Shown in pieces: positions 7,567 to 16,261 of a stretch of DNA of 51,224 bases. The notes beneath the pieces were generated by a model. It did no database searches. It saw only the letters and a program-made list of their open reading frames with translations, and was not told the DNA's origin. Positions within the stretch are counted from its first letter, which is position 1. Each line of letters starts with the position of its first letter. The stretch is from Saprospiraceae bacterium (lineage in GTDB: Bacteria; Bacteroidota; Bacteroidia; Chitinophagales; Saprospiraceae): the NCBI GenBank assembly GCA_024103195.1, contig JAGFIW010000166.1:1-51224 (forward strand). Reading direction: 5' to 3'. The translations under genes were made by a program, and so were the position numbers.

Positions 7567-8835
7567 ATGCAGGTAGACGTATTGTTAGGACTCCAATGGG
7601 GCGATGAGGGGAAAGGCAAGATTGTGGACGCCCTCGCCCCGCACTACCAGATCGTCGCCCGCTTTCAGGGTGGTCCCAATGCAGGCCATACCCTCGTCAT
7701 TGACGGACGGAAGTATGTGCTGCATACCGTGCCCTCCGGTATTTTCCACGCGCATACCATCAATCTGATCGGCAATGGCGTCGTCCTGGATCCCGTCATC
7801 TTCCGGCGGGAACTGGCACAGCTCGATGAAGCAGGGGTCGAATACCGGCACAATCTGGTCGTCGCGCGAAAAGCCCATCTCATCCTGCCGACACACCGGT
7901 ACCTCGACGCCGCCAGCGAGGCCTCCAAAGGTGCCGAAAAGATTGGCTCCACCCTCAAGGGGATCGGTCCGGCCTATATGGACAAAACCGGTCGGAACGG
8001 ACTTCGCATAGGAGACATCCATCTGCCCGAGTTTGCCTCCCGGTATGAGGCGCTGAAAAAGAAACACCTCCGGCTGATTGCCCAGTTTCCCGACATCCCC
8101 TTCGATCTGGAAGGGGAGGAAATCGCCTGGATGGAAAGCCTGGACGCCCTGCGTTCCCTCCCGCTGGTGGATGGGGAATATTTTGTCCATGATGCCATTG
8201 TGGCCGGAAAACGCATCCTGGCCGAAGGCGCTCAGGGCAGTTTGCTCGATGTGGATTTTGGCACCTATCCTTACGTGACCTCCTCCAATACCATTACGGC
8301 AGGCGTGTGTACCGGCCTCGGCCTGGCTCCCCGCCATATCGGTGATGTCATCGGGATCACCAAAGCCTATTGCACGAGGGTGGGTAGTGGCCCATTTCCC
8401 ACCGAACTCCACGGTGAGGATGGCGAATTCCTGCGCCGGGCCGGACAAGAATTCGGCTCCACCACCGGACGCCCCCGCCGCTGCGGATGGATCGACCTGC
8501 CCCTCCTCAAATACACCATTATGCTCAACGGGGTGACCCGGCTTGCCGTGACCAAGGTGGACGTCCTCAATGAATTGTCGCTCATCCGGGCAGCGACCGC
8601 CTACCGGTATGACGGCAAAATCCACACCCAGGTCCCCTTCGACCTGACCCAGACCCCCGTGCAGCCGGAATTCCACGACTTTGCCGGCTGGGAGGAATCC
8701 CTGGAGGCCTGCCGGACGGAAGACGACCTTCCCATTGCCTGCCGCCATTTCCTGACCTATATCGAGGAGCACCTGCATGTACCGGTATCGATGATCTCCA
8801 CCGGACCGGAACGGGAGAGTCTTATTGAACGCTGA
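7567..8835 (+). CDS. purA: Adenylosuccinate synthetase
   Basis: 422 aa from ATG 7567 (MQVDVLLGLQWGDEGKGKIVD). The GTP-binding P-loop GDEGKGK, GGPNAGHT and the IGTxKGIGPAY-like segment (IGSTLKGIGPAYMDKTGRNGLR) identify it at once; TSSNTITAGVCTGLGL and GVTRLAVTKVDVL are further family blocks. It joins IMP and aspartate with GTP hydrolysis, the first committed step to AMP, in the cytoplasm. Length is typical. Its 3' end overlaps by 14 bp the end of the converging methyltransferase gene. Confidence 0.97.
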   Translation: MQVDVLLGLQWGDEGKGKIVDALAPHYQIVARFQGGPNAGHTLVIDGRKYVLHTVPSGIFHAHTINLIGNGVVLDPVIFRRELAQLDEAGVEYRHNLVVARKAHLILPTHRYLDAASEASKGAEKIGSTLKGIGPAYMDKTGRNGLRIGDIHLPEFASRYEALKKKHLRLIAQFPDIPFDLEGEEIAWMESLDALRSLPLVDGEYFVHDAIVAGKRILAEGAQGSLLDVDFGTYPYVTSSNTITAGVCTGLGLAPRHIGDVIGITKAYCTRVGSGPFPTELHGEDGEFLRRAGQEFGSTTGRPRRCGWIDLPLLKYTIMLNGVTRLAVTKVDVLNELSLIRAATAYRYDGKIHTQVPFDLTQTPVQPEFHDFAGWEESLEACRTEDDLPIACRHFLTYIEEHLHVPVSMISTGPERESLIER

Positions 8836-9517
8836 CGCCGCTCCCCGCCGGACAACGGGCGGTGATCAGGTATTGAAAAGGAAGGGTGTGATGGTCGGCC
8901 GTGACCTCCTCGTAACCGGCAGCGATCAACTCCCCGGTCACGGTATGCGCAGCCAGTTTGACCTCCAAAGGCGGCCCCAGCCGGAGCGGCTTTTTGTGAA
9001 AATCCACCACCATCAATCGCCCCCCCGGCTTCATCCGTGTCCGGAGTTGACGGAAATACGCCACCCGGTCCTGCATGTAGATATAGGTGTTGACGACGAG
9101 AACGACATCCGCTTCACCCGCATGCAAATGGGGATCGGCCGGGGTGGCCAGCCGGATATCAAGTCGGCTCCGCAAACTGTCGGGAAGGCGCCGGGCTTTC
9201 TTTTCGAGATAATCAATGAAACGGGTATCGATCTCCAGTGCGATGACCCTCCCGGCCCGGGGAAGCAAACGGAAGCTGAAATATCCCGATCCCGCCCCCA
9301 GGTCCACGACTGTTTTGCCCGTCAGGTCGCCCAGGGCCTGAAGGATGACATCGGGCTTTTGCCAGCCATCCCGCTCCTTGCTTTCGTAAGCATCCACCAA
9401 CCCTTCGAAATTTCCGCCCCCGGACGCCGTACCGGAAGGAGAAGCCGGATCCGGTTTGTCCGGCTGGCAGGCAGGGTACATCATGAAAATGGCGGCACAA
9501 AGCAGGAGCCGGAACAT
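8822..9517 (-). CDS. Lipoprotein-type class I SAM-dependent methyltransferase
   Basis: 231 aa from ATG 9517 (MFRLLLCAAIFMMYPACQPDK). A lipoprotein-like signal with Cys at ~17 precedes a Rossmann methyltransferase: motif I VVDLGAGSGYFSF, acidic end of beta2 ALEIDTRF, motif IV-like ADVVLVVNTYIYM, and MKPGGRLMVVDFHKK. An alternative ATG at 9544 adds nine residues and lies 8 nt after dacB. I prefer 9517 because a -7 box (TATCTTCG, 9523-9530) ends 5 nt before it, as in metF and sua5. A methyltransferase domain behind an export signal is unusual, since SAM is cytoplasmic; the substrate is unknown. Confidence 0.8.
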   Translation of the reverse strand: MFRLLLCAAIFMMYPACQPDKPDPASPSGTASGGGNFEGLVDAYESKERDGWQKPDVILQALGDLTGKTVVDLGAGSGYFSFRLLPRAGRVIALEIDTRFIDYLEKKARRLPDSLRSRLDIRLATPADPHLHAGEADVVLVVNTYIYMQDRVAYFRQLRTRMKPGGRLMVVDFHKKPLRLGPPLEVKLAAHTVTGELIAAGYEEVTADHHTLPFQYLITARCPAGSGVSVQ

Positions 9518-9552
9518 GCCGGCGAAGATAGCGGGTTTGGCCATTCCGCCTC

Positions 9553-10974
9553 CTATTCCTGCTGGTAGGTCTGCAGGGCCAGCAACAACTGCTGGCAAAT
9601 CGCATAAAATTCGGAAGGTTGACCGGCAAATTGGTTGACGATAATGCTGAACGCGAGGAGATCGCCCTTCCTGGTCTCCAGATACCCGCTCAGCCCTCTG
9701 ACCCTGTTGAGGGAGCCGGACTTGGCCCACACCTTGTCCCGCAGATGCCGGTCGGTCAATGCGGAGCCCAACGTACCCGGCTGTCCCGGACGGGCCAGAG
9801 TTTGCCGCCATTCTGCATATTCCTCCCCGCGACGGGCCATCCCGGCCAGCAATTCCGCCAGAAACCGGGTGGTCAGCCCGTTGTGTCTGCTCATGCCACT
9901 GCCATCGTACAAGGCGACCGGATGATGGCCCATGTCCATATCCTGCAACCATTCCCGCAGGACACGAATCCCGGCTTCCGGAGTGGGCATGCCTTTCCGG
10001 ATACCTCCCATGGCGCGCAACAGGCATTCGGCATGCAAATTCCGGCTATCGGCATTAATGGCCGGCATCCAATCCTTCAGCGGCAGCGACCAAACGGTGT
10101 CCGACTTCCACAGCACCAGCGAATCACTGTCTGGCCCAGCTTCTGTCCAGACAATGCCACCCGTCTGGAAAGCAGCCCGAACATCCCGCTCCAACGTAAC
10201 GGCAGGATCGGGATCGGCCACACGCACCGCGACGGGGAGAGGTAGATCGGAGGGTGCGCCGATCACAATGGTCGGGGATTCAGGGACGACCCGGCTGTAG
10301 GCAGGCTCCCGGCTGCCTCCTGTCGTCAACTCGTGCACAACGGTATAGGGAATCCGGAGGCTGTCCTGCACAAGCACCCATCCTACGGACTGGCGTTGAA
10401 GGGAAGCCCGCAGACAATTTTCCTTCCAGTTTACCGGCCATTGCCCCTGTCCATAACAACTACCCAAATCGCTCCATTCCCAGGTCGTCGCCACCGCCGA
10501 ACCCGGAAATCGTCGCGGAACCACGCGAAACCGCCCCTGAATGGCACGAATCCCTGACGCTGCCACCAGCCTCGTCCATCGGGCCAGCAGGGAATCCGCA
10601 TCGCTGGCCGGATCATACCTGCCGCTCCCCAGGCCGGGATCGCCGCTACCCATGATCCGTACCTCGCCGTACAAAACGGAATCCCGCACCTCGCCGTACA
10701 AACCCAAAACGGTGGGAAATCTCCAGGATGGCCCCAGCACCTTCCAGGCCGCCCCTGTGGTCAGCAATTTCATGTTGGAAGCGGGAATCAGCGCCACATC
10801 TCCCTGGTGCTCGAAGACAATGTCACCCGTCTTGATATCCAAAACGGAAATACCCATCTGGGCACCCCGTAGAGCGGGATTACCCAGGAGCCTGTCGGCG
10901 GTGGGGCCGATCAGGGACTGGCCGGACAATACCCCTGCCCCCATGGCTGCCAGGAATCCAAGGATCAGCCGCAT
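9553..10974 (-). CDS. dacB: D-alanyl-D-alanine carboxypeptidase/endopeptidase (PBP4, DacB)
   Basis: 473 aa from ATG 10974 (MRLILGFLAAMGAGVLSGQS), with a signal peptide. Serine peptidase family S13: SxxK motif ASNMK with the acylated Ser near residue 65, second motif SGMSRHNG in the SxN position, and AKSGSLNRVRGLSGYL as the KTG-type third motif. It trims or cleaves peptidoglycan cross-links in the periplasm. The start overlaps the end of the fumarylacetoacetase gene by 10 bp, so they are likely translated from one mRNA although functionally unrelated. Confidence 0.92.
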   Translation of the reverse strand: MRLILGFLAAMGAGVLSGQSLIGPTADRLLGNPALRGAQMGISVLDIKTGDIVFEHQGDVALIPASNMKLLTTGAAWKVLGPSWRFPTVLGLYGEVRDSVLYGEVRIMGSGDPGLGSGRYDPASDADSLLARWTRLVAASGIRAIQGRFRVVPRRFPGSAVATTWEWSDLGSCYGQGQWPVNWKENCLRASLQRQSVGWVLVQDSLRIPYTVVHELTTGGSREPAYSRVVPESPTIVIGAPSDLPLPVAVRVADPDPAVTLERDVRAAFQTGGIVWTEAGPDSDSLVLWKSDTVWSLPLKDWMPAINADSRNLHAECLLRAMGGIRKGMPTPEAGIRVLREWLQDMDMGHHPVALYDGSGMSRHNGLTTRFLAELLAGMARRGEEYAEWRQTLARPGQPGTLGSALTDRHLRDKVWAKSGSLNRVRGLSGYLETRKGDLLAFSIIVNQFAGQPSEFYAICQQLLLALQTYQQE

Positions 10975-12245
10975 GCGTCTTCTCTGGCGGGAAGTACGGT
11001 GGCCACACACTCGCCGAATCCGATCCTGACTCCATCCCTGGTCCCGTACCCGCGCAGGATGACGGTATCTCCATCCTGGACAAACCTGCGGGTCTGGCCT
11101 TCACCCAATGGCACCTCACGGGTCCCTTTCCAGCTCAGCTCCAACATGGAGCCAAAACTGCCGGTATCCGGACCACTGATGGTCCCGCTCGCATACAAAT
11201 CACCCACGCGGATATTGCATCCGTTGATCGTGTGATGGGCCAATTGTTGGGACATGCTCCAGTACATGTGCCGAAGATTGGAATGACAAACCGTGTAAGG
11301 CTCCCCTCCCTGTGGCTGGATCGCCACCTCGAGATGAATGTCGAAATGGTGGGCGCCTTCCTGCCGCAAATAGGGCAGCACCGGAGGGTCCTGCTCGGGG
11401 CCGGACACGCGAAACGGCTCCAGCGCTTCCAGGGTCACCAGCCAGGGAGAGAGGGTGGAGGCAAAATTCTTAGCCAAAAAAGGTCCCAGAGGTACGTACT
11501 CCCACTTTTGAATATCCCTCGCCGACCAGTCGTTGAACAGGGCGAGTCCGAAAATGGCATCTTCGGCCTGGGCGGTAGGAATGCAGTCGCCCGGAGCGGT
11601 TTCCTTTCCGGTGACGAAGGCCATTTCCAATTCAAAATCCAACAAACGGGTGGGCCCGAAAACAGGCGGACCCTCCTCCGGCTTGATCTGGCCTTTGGGC
11701 CGGTGAAAGGCGTGCCCGGACACCTGAATGCTGGAAGCCCGGCCGTGATAACCGACAGGAAGGTGTTTCCAATTGGGCAACAGGGCATTCTCGGGATCCC
11801 GGAACATCTTGCCCACATTGGTGGCGTGATCCAGGCTGGAATAAAAATCGGTGTAATCGCCTATTTGCACCGGAAGCAGATGCTGGACCTCCCGGACAGG
11901 GATCAACCAGCGGGTGGCCGCCCCTTTGATGCCCTCATGGGACGTTCCTTCCCGCAGGATTTCGGCGAGCCGCTCGCGCACCGTGCGACCGATGGTCTTT
12001 CCCAGGGCGATGAACGGGTTGAGTTGGTCATGCAGAAAAATCGACGGGGGCAGGGGAATACCCTCAAAAGCCCCGATCTCGTGGAGGACGGCCAGATCGA
12101 TGACCCTTTCGCCGATGATAGAGGCGGCAAATGCCCGGTCTTCACCCGGTCGCCGGCAAATGCCGAAGGGAAGATTTTGGATGGGGAAATCGGAATCCGG
12201 AGAACACGGGACCCAGGATTGGAGCGCGGGTGAGAAAGGGGACAT
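10965..12245 (-). CDS. fahA: Fumarylacetoacetase
   Basis: 426 aa, full length. It carries the FAH signature DYTDFYSSLDHATNVGKMFRDPENALLPNWKHLPVGYHGRASSI and the metal/active-site region LLDFELEMAFVTGKET...FGLALFNDWSARDIQKWEYVPLGPFLAKNFASTLSPW. It hydrolyses 4-fumarylacetoacetate to fumarate and acetoacetate, the last step of tyrosine and homogentisate breakdown. No other tyrosine-degradation gene is in the window. A near-match -7 box TAAATTTA lies 10 nt upstream (12256-12263). Confidence 0.95.
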   Translation of the reverse strand: MSPFSPALQSWVPCSPDSDFPIQNLPFGICRRPGEDRAFAASIIGERVIDLAVLHEIGAFEGIPLPPSIFLHDQLNPFIALGKTIGRTVRERLAEILREGTSHEGIKGAATRWLIPVREVQHLLPVQIGDYTDFYSSLDHATNVGKMFRDPENALLPNWKHLPVGYHGRASSIQVSGHAFHRPKGQIKPEEGPPVFGPTRLLDFELEMAFVTGKETAPGDCIPTAQAEDAIFGLALFNDWSARDIQKWEYVPLGPFLAKNFASTLSPWLVTLEALEPFRVSGPEQDPPVLPYLRQEGAHHFDIHLEVAIQPQGGEPYTVCHSNLRHMYWSMSQQLAHHTINGCNIRVGDLYASGTISGPDTGSFGSMLELSWKGTREVPLGEGQTRRFVQDGDTVILRGYGTRDGVRIGFGECVATVLPAREDACG

Positions 12246-12295
12246 GCTTTTCGGGTAAATTTACAAAGGGGCGATCAAAGGGTCCGGACGAAGGG

Positions 12296-13252
12296 TCAAA
12301 ACAACTGTTCGACCACGCGGCGGGTCGTGTCGGCATCCCCCATGGTGTAATAGTGCAGACAGGGCACTCCATGGTCACGGAGCTCTCTGGACTGGGCCAC
12401 ACACCAGGCAACCCCGAGCTCGGCGAGGGCTTTGTCGGTTTTGCAGGCCGAAGCTTCCCGGATGAGTTCCTCCGGGAAGTGGACAAAGAATTTGCGGGGA
12501 ATGGCATTCAGTTGATACATCCGGGTCAACGGCTTCAAACCGGGAATGATGGGCACGGTAATGCCGGCCGCCCGGCATCGGGCCACATAGTCAAAGTATT
12601 TGCGGTTGTCGTAGAACATTTGCGTAACAATGAAATGAGCACCGGCTTCAATCTTGGCTTTGGTCCACTGGATGTCGGTCTCCATATTGGGCGCTTCGAT
12701 GTGCTTCTCCGGATACCCGGCGATGCCGATGCAGAAATCCGTCTTCTGACCATCGCGGATGTTTTCGTCCAGATACCGGCCGTGGTTCATGTCCGAGATC
12801 TGGCGTACCAGGTCAATGGCGAATGCATGTCCTCCCTCCTCCGGATTGAACCGGTCCTCGAACCGGCGGGAATCCCCGCGCAGGGCGAGCACATTCTGGA
12901 CTTTGAGAAAGTTCAGGTCAATGAGGGCGTTCTCGGTCTCTTCCCGGGTGAATCCCCCGCAAATGAGATGCGGCACGGCATCCACCCCGTAATGATGCAT
13001 GATGGAGGCACAGATCCCCACAGTTCCAGGCCGTTTCCGGATGGAAACCTTCTCGTAATAGCCCGATTCGCGTTTGACATACAGAAACTCCTCCCGGTGG
13101 TAGGTGACATCAATGAACGGCGGCTTGAAGTCCATGAGAGGGTCCAGGATACGGAAAATCGCATCCATGCCGCCCCCCTTGAGCGGAGGGAGGATCTCAA
13201 AGGACACCAGCGTCCTGTCCTCGGCCTGGGCCAGATATTCGGTCACCTTCAT
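12296..13252 (-). CDS. metF: 5,10-methylenetetrahydrofolate reductase
   Basis: 318 aa from ATG 13252 (MKVTEYLAQAEDRTLVSFEILPP). FEILPPLKGG, FIDVTYHR, GICASIMHHYGVDAVPHLICGGFTREETENALIDL, NVLALRGD and GAHFIVTQMFYDNRKYFDYV are the standard MetF blocks that bind FAD and folate. It makes 5-methyl-THF for methionine synthesis, pairing with ahcY further along. A perfect -7 box ends 5 nt before this ATG, which decides the start against an upstream in-frame ATG at 13297 and means there is no room for a leader riboswitch. Confidence 0.96.
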   Translation of the reverse strand: MKVTEYLAQAEDRTLVSFEILPPLKGGGMDAIFRILDPLMDFKPPFIDVTYHREEFLYVKRESGYYEKVSIRKRPGTVGICASIMHHYGVDAVPHLICGGFTREETENALIDLNFLKVQNVLALRGDSRRFEDRFNPEEGGHAFAIDLVRQISDMNHGRYLDENIRDGQKTDFCIGIAGYPEKHIEAPNMETDIQWTKAKIEAGAHFIVTQMFYDNRKYFDYVARCRAAGITVPIIPGLKPLTRMYQLNAIPRKFFVHFPEELIREASACKTDKALAELGVAWCVAQSRELRDHGVPCLHYYTMGDADTTRRVVEQLF

Positions 13253-13257
13253 GGCCG

Positions 13258-13265
13258 CAAAGGTA
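13258..13265 (-). promoter_or_regulatory. -7 box of metF (leaderless geometry)
   Basis: TACCTTTG on the minus strand, ending 5 nt before the metF ATG at 13252. Transcription would start at or within a base or two of the start codon. Confidence 0.6.
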
Positions 13266-13316
13266 GGCACTGGCGGATTCCGGCCGGACGTCCACATCCT
13301 GCCGGTCGGGATCGTT

Positions 13317-14225
13317 TCATGCTGTCTTCATCAAATCCTCGAGCGCCGGCGCCAGATACGGATACCGGAAGGCAAAACCGGCCTCCATGACCTTGTTGGC
13401 GCGCACGCGGGCTCCCGTCAGTACGGTCTCGCTCATGGCCCCCAAAAAGATCTTCAATCCCCAGGCGGGCACAGGGAGGGTCACAAGGCCACCGGCAGCC
13501 CGTGCCAGGGCAAATCCCATCTCCCTGCTGGTCACCGGATGGGGGGCTACGGCATTCCAGAGGCCTGCATGCCTTCCTTCCAGAATCCATGCCATGAGGG
13601 CCAGGGCATCCTCCTCATGGATCCAGGGGACATACTGCTGTCCGTTCCCGAAATATCCGGAAATGCGGAATCGCAAAGGCATCAGCAGTTTGGGGAGGGC
13701 TCCGCCCTTGCGGCTGAGCAGGATGCCGAGCCGCACCAGGGCCAGGGGATGGCCGTCTGCGGCCAACTCGCGGGCGGCAGCTTCCCAGGCGATGGTGGTT
13801 GCGGTAAGGAAACTTTCGGTGGAACCGGGGTCCGACGATTCGTCCACCCACTCATTGCCGCGATCACCGTAAAATCCTGTGCCGGAGATGGAGAGAATAA
13901 TCGAAGGTCGGGCACCGGTAGTCTGAAGGGCATCGCGAAGGGTGGCGATGCTGTCCAATCTGCTTTGGAGGATCTTTCCGCGGTAGGCCTTGGTCCATGG
14001 TCTGTCGGCTACGCCCGCCCCCGCCAGATTGATGACCGCATCCACACCCTGGAACGCTTCCGGGTCATAACGGCCGTATTCCGGATCCCAACCGTAGGTC
14101 TTGCCCATCGGATGCGGGCCAGGGTTGCGACTGAGGATCCGGATTTCGTCAAACCGTGAAGAATGGGACTGCAAAAACCGGGTGCCGATCAAACCGGTGC
14201 CGCCGGCAAGGAGCAGGATGGACAT
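13317..14225 (-). CDS. TIGR01777-family NAD(P)-dependent epimerase (YfcH/SulA-like SDR)
   Basis: 302 aa. N-terminal nucleotide-binding motif LLLAGGTGLIGTRFL; VDAVINLAGAGVADRPWTKAYRGKILQSRLDSIATLRDAL and SISGTGFYGDRGNEWVDESS match the TIGR01777 group, as does the DUF1731-type C-terminal end (RVRANKVMEAGFAFRYPYLAPALEDLM). It is an extended short-chain dehydrogenase of unknown substrate; related proteins have been linked to cell division control in cyanobacteria and E. coli. It stands apart from metF by 64 nt on the same strand. Confidence 0.88.
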   Translation of the reverse strand: MSILLLAGGTGLIGTRFLQSHSSRFDEIRILSRNPGPHPMGKTYGWDPEYGRYDPEAFQGVDAVINLAGAGVADRPWTKAYRGKILQSRLDSIATLRDALQTTGARPSIILSISGTGFYGDRGNEWVDESSDPGSTESFLTATTIAWEAAARELAADGHPLALVRLGILLSRKGGALPKLLMPLRFRISGYFGNGQQYVPWIHEEDALALMAWILEGRHAGLWNAVAPHPVTSREMGFALARAAGGLVTLPVPAWGLKIFLGAMSETVLTGARVRANKVMEAGFAFRYPYLAPALEDLMKTA

Positions 14226-14374
14226 CGCTTTTACCTACCCAAACCCGAAACGGACAGGATGGTTTTGCCCGGAAAGCAACCCTCGACGGAGGGTCCATAA
14301 AAAATTTTCCAAAATTTTCACATTTCGGGCAACGAATTCCATGAGCCGGGTATCTACCTATCAGGAGTTATTGG

Positions 14375-14446
14375 ATGATGGCCGAAAAGGAAATTATCCC
14401 TCTTCACGAAGTATCCGTTTTTTCTGATAATTGTTGGTTAAGCTAA
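14375..14446 (+). CDS. Candidate stand-alone small protein (23 codons)
   Basis: ATGATG at 14375 opens a frame MMAEKEIIPLHEVSVFSDNCWLS ending at TAA. AGGAG (14363-14367) stands 7 nt before the first ATG, an ideal Shine-Dalgarno spacing and exceptional in this window. An intrinsic terminator begins 3 nt after the stop. No downstream gene on this strand could be regulated by it, because pit converges, so it looks like a complete one-gene unit rather than an attenuator. The peptide is acidic at the start and ends with Cys-Trp; no family recognised. Confidence 0.45.
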   Translation: MMAEKEIIPLHEVSVFSDNCWLS

Positions 14447-14449
14447 GAG

Positions 14450-14480
14450 TGCCCCGCAGAAAGCTGTGGGGCAACTTTTT
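14450..14480 (+). terminator. Intrinsic terminator after the small ORF
   Basis: Stem TGCCCCGCAG (14450-14459)/CTGTGGGGCA (14464-14473), one G-T wobble, loop AAAG, followed by ACTTTTT. The T-run is on the plus strand only, so it ends plus-strand transcription; for pit, converging from the right, it would be a weak terminator. Confidence 0.75.
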
Positions 14481-14494
14481 AGGGGACCCACCGA

Positions 14495-15493
14495 TCAGAG
14501 AAACAGGGAAACCAGGGCATAGATCAGCGCGCCCATCAGGGCGGAGGCGGGAATGGTGAGTACCCAGGCCCAAATGATTTTGCGGGCCACTCCCCATTTG
14601 ACGGAATTGACCCCGCCGGTCACCCCTACCCCCATGATCGCACCTGTCACCGTATGGGTGGTACTGGCCGGAATCCCGGCGAATCCGGTGCCGAACAAGG
14701 TAATGGCACCGGCCGTTTCCGCACTGAATCCACTGGGGGGGCGCAAATCGGTCAGATCGATACCCACGGTTTTGATGACCTTCCAGCCCCCCAGCAAGGT
14801 GCCGAGACTGATGGCCGAATAGCACAAGACCACCACCCAACCGGGAACATCCATGGATGGGATGTATCCGGTAGAGAACAAGAGGACCGTGATGATTCCC
14901 ATGACTTTCTGGGCATCGTTGCCCCCGTGCCCCAGACTGAAGGCCGCCGACGAAGCCAACTGCATGACGCGGAAAAACTGGTCGATCCGGAACGGGTTCG
15001 ATCGTCGGAAAATCCATTTGACGGAAACCATAAGCAGGTACCCGACCACCATCCCGATCAAAGGGGCCAGGAAAATGAAGAGAAAGATCTTGGTCAGCTT
15101 GCCGGCATCAAAAATCATCTCACCACCTTCATAAAGGCCGTATTTGGCCAAGCCCGGCCCTATGATCCCCCCTATGAGCGCATGGCTGACACTGATGGGC
15201 AGGCCATAGGCTGTGCATACCCACACCCAGATCATGGCACCGGAAAGGCTGGCCAAAACGAGGTATTGAGTAGCGAGTTCCGGTCGCAGGGTTTTGCCGA
15301 TGGTATCGGCCACATGCGTGCCGAAGATGAACATGGCCGCAAAATTGAAAAAGGCCGCCCAGGCTACCGCCGCAAAGGGAGAAAGGACCTTGGTGGATAC
15401 GATAGTGGCAATCGAATTGGCCGCGTCATTCATCCCGTTGAGGAAATCGTAGGCCAGGGCCAGCAGGATAATGGACACTACGAGCACGCTCAT
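14495..15493 (-). CDS. pit: Inorganic phosphate transporter, PiT family
   Basis: 332 aa, about 9-10 membrane segments. The two duplicated PiT signatures are present: ALAYDFLNGMNDAANSIATIVSTK near the N-terminus and SLGHGGNDAQKVMGIITVLL in the second half, with PISVSHALIGGIIG and GIPASTTHTVTGAIMGVG as the matching half-repeat motifs. It moves phosphate (as metal-phosphate) by proton or cation symport across the inner membrane. Directly follows the DUF47 gene by 1 nt, its usual partner. Confidence 0.94.
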   Translation of the reverse strand: MSVLVVSIILLALAYDFLNGMNDAANSIATIVSTKVLSPFAAVAWAAFFNFAAMFIFGTHVADTIGKTLRPELATQYLVLASLSGAMIWVWVCTAYGLPISVSHALIGGIIGPGLAKYGLYEGGEMIFDAGKLTKIFLFIFLAPLIGMVVGYLLMVSVKWIFRRSNPFRIDQFFRVMQLASSAAFSLGHGGNDAQKVMGIITVLLFSTGYIPSMDVPGWVVVLCYSAISLGTLLGGWKVIKTVGIDLTDLRPPSGFSAETAGAITLFGTGFAGIPASTTHTVTGAIMGVGVTGGVNSVKWGVARKIIWAWVLTIPASALMGALIYALVSLFL

Positions 15494-15494
15494 G

Positions 15495-16142
15495 TCAGGC
15501 GATTTTCATCGTGATGCTGTCCAGCACATTGGCGACATCCTCGGCCATGTCTGTGGCCAACTCGAGGGCAATGAGGGTCTCTTTCTGACGAATGAGGTTG
15601 ATGGCATCTGTCTCCTCGCGGAAAAGGCGGGACATGCCGTTGACAAAATAACCGTCCGCCTCATTCTCCAGTTTGTTGATTTTCACGCACAATTCCTGGA
15701 TGGCTTTGATGCTCTTTCTGTGATTGAGCAAGGTCACCGCCTGAAGGATCAGATCGGAGGATTCGGCGATATTGCGGGCCAGGGGCAGATACTCCGGCGG
15801 GGGAGTGGCAATATTGTACATGTTGAGGGCATAGGCCGACAGGTTGATGTGATCGATCACATCGTCCAGGCATTTGGCCAATTCGTGGATGTCGCCCCGG
15901 TCGAATGGCGTGATGAAATTGGAATTCAACTCCAGGAAAATGGAGTGGGTGATGTGATCGCCTTCGTTCTCCAGATCATCGACCTCGGCGATGAGTTTTT
16001 CCCGCTCGGGGCCTGGCCCCATCTCGGCAATCCGGAGCAGCAAAGTCGCTGCGGCCTTGACATTTTCGGCTGCCCGGACAAACAACTGATGAAATTTGCA
16101 ATCCTTGGGGATCATGAATTGGATAAAGCTGTCCAGGCTCAT
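15495..16142 (-). CDS. DUF47 PhoU-like phosphate transport regulator
   Basis: 215 aa from ATG 16142 (MSLDSFIQFMIPKDCKFHQLFVRAAENV). All-helical PhoU-like protein: FHQLFVRAAENVKAAATLL, EVDDLENEGDHITHSIFLELNSNFITPFDRGDIHELAKCLDDVIDHI and the second bundle KINKLENEADGYFVNGMSRLFREE with the conserved E/D metal-ligand clusters. It is thought to control the adjacent PiT transporter. An upstream in-frame start (16229) is rejected because the -7 box at 16168-16175 lies within that extension. Confidence 0.9.
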   Translation of the reverse strand: MSLDSFIQFMIPKDCKFHQLFVRAAENVKAAATLLLRIAEMGPGPEREKLIAEVDDLENEGDHITHSIFLELNSNFITPFDRGDIHELAKCLDDVIDHINLSAYALNMYNIATPPPEYLPLARNIAESSDLILQAVTLLNHRKSIKAIQELCVKINKLENEADGYFVNGMSRLFREETDAINLIRQKETLIALELATDMAEDVANVLDSITMKIA

Positions 16143-16167
16143 GGCGGTTACGGTTTTCCCAGGGCGC

Positions 16168-16175
16168 CAAAGATA
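16168..16175 (-). promoter_or_regulatory. -7 box of the DUF47-pit operon
   Basis: TATCTTTG on the minus strand, 25 nt before the DUF47 ATG at 16142. It fits TAnnTTTG exactly. Confidence 0.5.
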
Positions 16176-16261
16176 CCGCACGCCCCGGAAACCACACCAC
16201 CTGAACCCTCTTGCAGAGCGCCCGGGCAAAAATTAATATTGACGTAACATTGAACGGCCGG

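Noticed and set aside
13253..13316. SAM riboswitch upstream of metF
   Set aside because: The -7 box ends 5 nt before the ATG, so there is no leader.
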